20,945 nucleotides of DNA. Source: Actinomycetes bacterium (GTDB taxonomy: Bacteria; Actinomycetota; Acidimicrobiia; Acidimicrobiales; RAAP-2). Under the pieces are notes generated by a model that searched no databases, was not told the origin of the DNA, and worked only from the letters and a program-made list of their open reading frames with translations. Positions 20,312 through 20,945 of the stretch are shown here, in pieces (within the stretch, counting starts at the first letter, position 1; the number at the start of each line of letters is the position of its first letter). The translations under genes were made by a program, and so were the position numbers. Where the stretch lies: positions 1 through 20,945 of the forward strand of contig JAJYYT010000001.1 of NCBI GenBank assembly GCA_021800645.1, written 5' to 3'.

Positions 20312-20945
20312 ATGAGGATCGGGGCGAAGGTGCCGAACAGCGGCTCGCTGCCCGCCGAGCGCGGCATCGCGGCGATGGCCGCGGAGCTCGAGCGTGCAGG
20401 CTTCGAGTCGTTGTGGGTGAGCGACCACGTGGTCATGACCGAGCGGGTCGACTCCCGGTACCCCTTTGCCGCCGACGGCAAGGTGACGTGGGCCCCGGAC
20501 ACCCCGTATTTCGATGCCATGATCGCCCTTGCCTCCATTGCGACGGCCACCGAGCGAGCCGTCATCGGCACGGCAGTGCTCGTCCTCCCCCAGCGCCACC
20601 CCGTCGTGCTCGCCAAGCAAGCGGCCTCCGTCGACGTCATGAGCGGCGGCCGGCTGGCGCTCGGCCTGGGAGCGGGATGGCTCGCCGAGGAGTTCGAGGC
20701 CCTGAACGTGCCCTTCGCCTCGCGCGCGGGTCGCTTCGTGGAGTGGGTGGAGCTCTTGCGAGCCTGCTGGACCGGTGCGCCCGACGCTTACGAGGGTGCG
20801 CACTACAGCCTGCCTGCTGGCGTGCTCAGCGTCCCCATCCCTGCGCACCCTGTCCAGCTCCTGGTGGGCGGTCACTCCGAGGCGGCTCGCCGGCGTGCCG
20901 GGGCGATCGGCGACGGCTGGCTGGCGCACCAGTCTGCGACCGCGC
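20312..20945 (+). CDS. Luciferase-like (probably F420-dependent) oxidoreductase, cut by window end
   Basis: The first 211 residues of a TIM-barrel luciferase-like monooxygenase/dehydrogenase; the frame is open to the last base. Evidence: ELERAGFESLWVSDHVVM near residues 28-45, TATERAVIGTAVLVLPQRHP, VDVMSGGRLALGLGAGW, and LLVGGHSEAARRRAG. Together these fit the F420-dependent branch common in actinobacteria (TIGR03619-like), where the loop after the SDHV block and the G-x-G-x-G-W turn bind cofactor. ATG 20312 follows a strong ribosome site (GGAGGAG). It lies 98 bases after the FAD oxidase on the same strand and may belong to the same unit. Substrate unknown; it could oxidise or reduce a pathway intermediate. 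The 3' part (about 80-100 residues) is outside the window. Confidence 0.85.
   Translation, partial: MRIGAKVPNSGSLPAERGIAAMAAELERAGFESLWVSDHVVMTERVDSRYPFAADGKVTWAPDTPYFDAMIALASIATATERAVIGTAVLVLPQRHPVVLAKQAASVDVMSGGRLALGLGAGWLAEEFEALNVPFASRAGRFVEWVELLRACWTGAPDAYEGAHYSLPAGVLSVPIPAHPVQLLVGGHSEAARRRAGAIGDGWLAHQSATA

Noticed and set aside
1..20945. CRISPR arrays, rRNA genes, riboswitches, replication origins
   Set aside because: No regularly spaced repeats, rRNA-like stretches, conserved riboswitch cores or DnaA-box clusters were seen on reading both strands.

Overview
The window reads as chromosomal DNA of a high-GC actinobacterium (Actinomycetota; I cannot place it more finely). The reasons are strong G/C bias at third codon positions, GTG and TTG starts, probable leaderless transcripts, an F420-dependent-type luciferase-like oxidoreductase, and IS21 and tRNA-targeting integrase debris of the kind common in that phylum.

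Left part (1-3735): an accessory, decaying zone of somewhat lower GC. A two-gene minus-strand unit comes first: an unknown gene, then a protein with a HEPN-like R-x4-H motif, joined by a GTGA overlap. Next is an IS21-family remnant consisting of a terminal double repeat, a small passenger-type gene and a broken istB. A near-perfect inverted repeat joins istB to a beheaded excisionase-type helix-turn-helix gene. A tRNA 3' half (anticodon loop to discriminator base) then abuts the C-terminal tail of a tyrosine recombinase, which is the usual layout of an att site. After that comes a 5'-truncated, frameshifted APC-family permease. This is a graveyard of at least two mobile elements.

Transition (3894-5442): a 58-residue two-helix membrane protein lies 4 bases ahead of a ClC-family chloride channel gene.

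Right part (5744-20945): a large, intact catabolic island. On the plus strand are an M24 metallopeptidase with its own promoter and an IclR regulator. Reading back towards them on the minus strand is a five-gene run: omega-type class III aminotransferase, AcoX-type ATP-NAD kinase homologue, divergent GcvPA-like subunit, divergent GcvPB-like subunit, and a fused 2Fe-2S/FAD/BFD oxidoreductase. Divergent from the aminotransferase are a succinate-semialdehyde-type dehydrogenase and a SnoaL/NTF2-fold protein. Further right are a DapA-superfamily lyase (minus), a DadA/SoxB-like FAD amino-acid oxidase (plus) and a luciferase-like oxidoreductase cut by the window edge.

How they may work together (inference): the peptidase may release an unusual amino acid or amine. 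The FAD oxidase may pass electrons through the Fe-S flavoprotein. The DapA-like enzyme may cleave or deaminate a keto-acid intermediate. The aminotransferase and aldehyde dehydrogenase would turn an omega-amine into an acid, and IclR may control the set. The most novel part is the GcvPA/GcvPB-like pair. It keeps the PLP lysine but has lost several glycine-decarboxylase signatures, and no gcvH or gcvT lies nearby, so it may act on something other than glycine.
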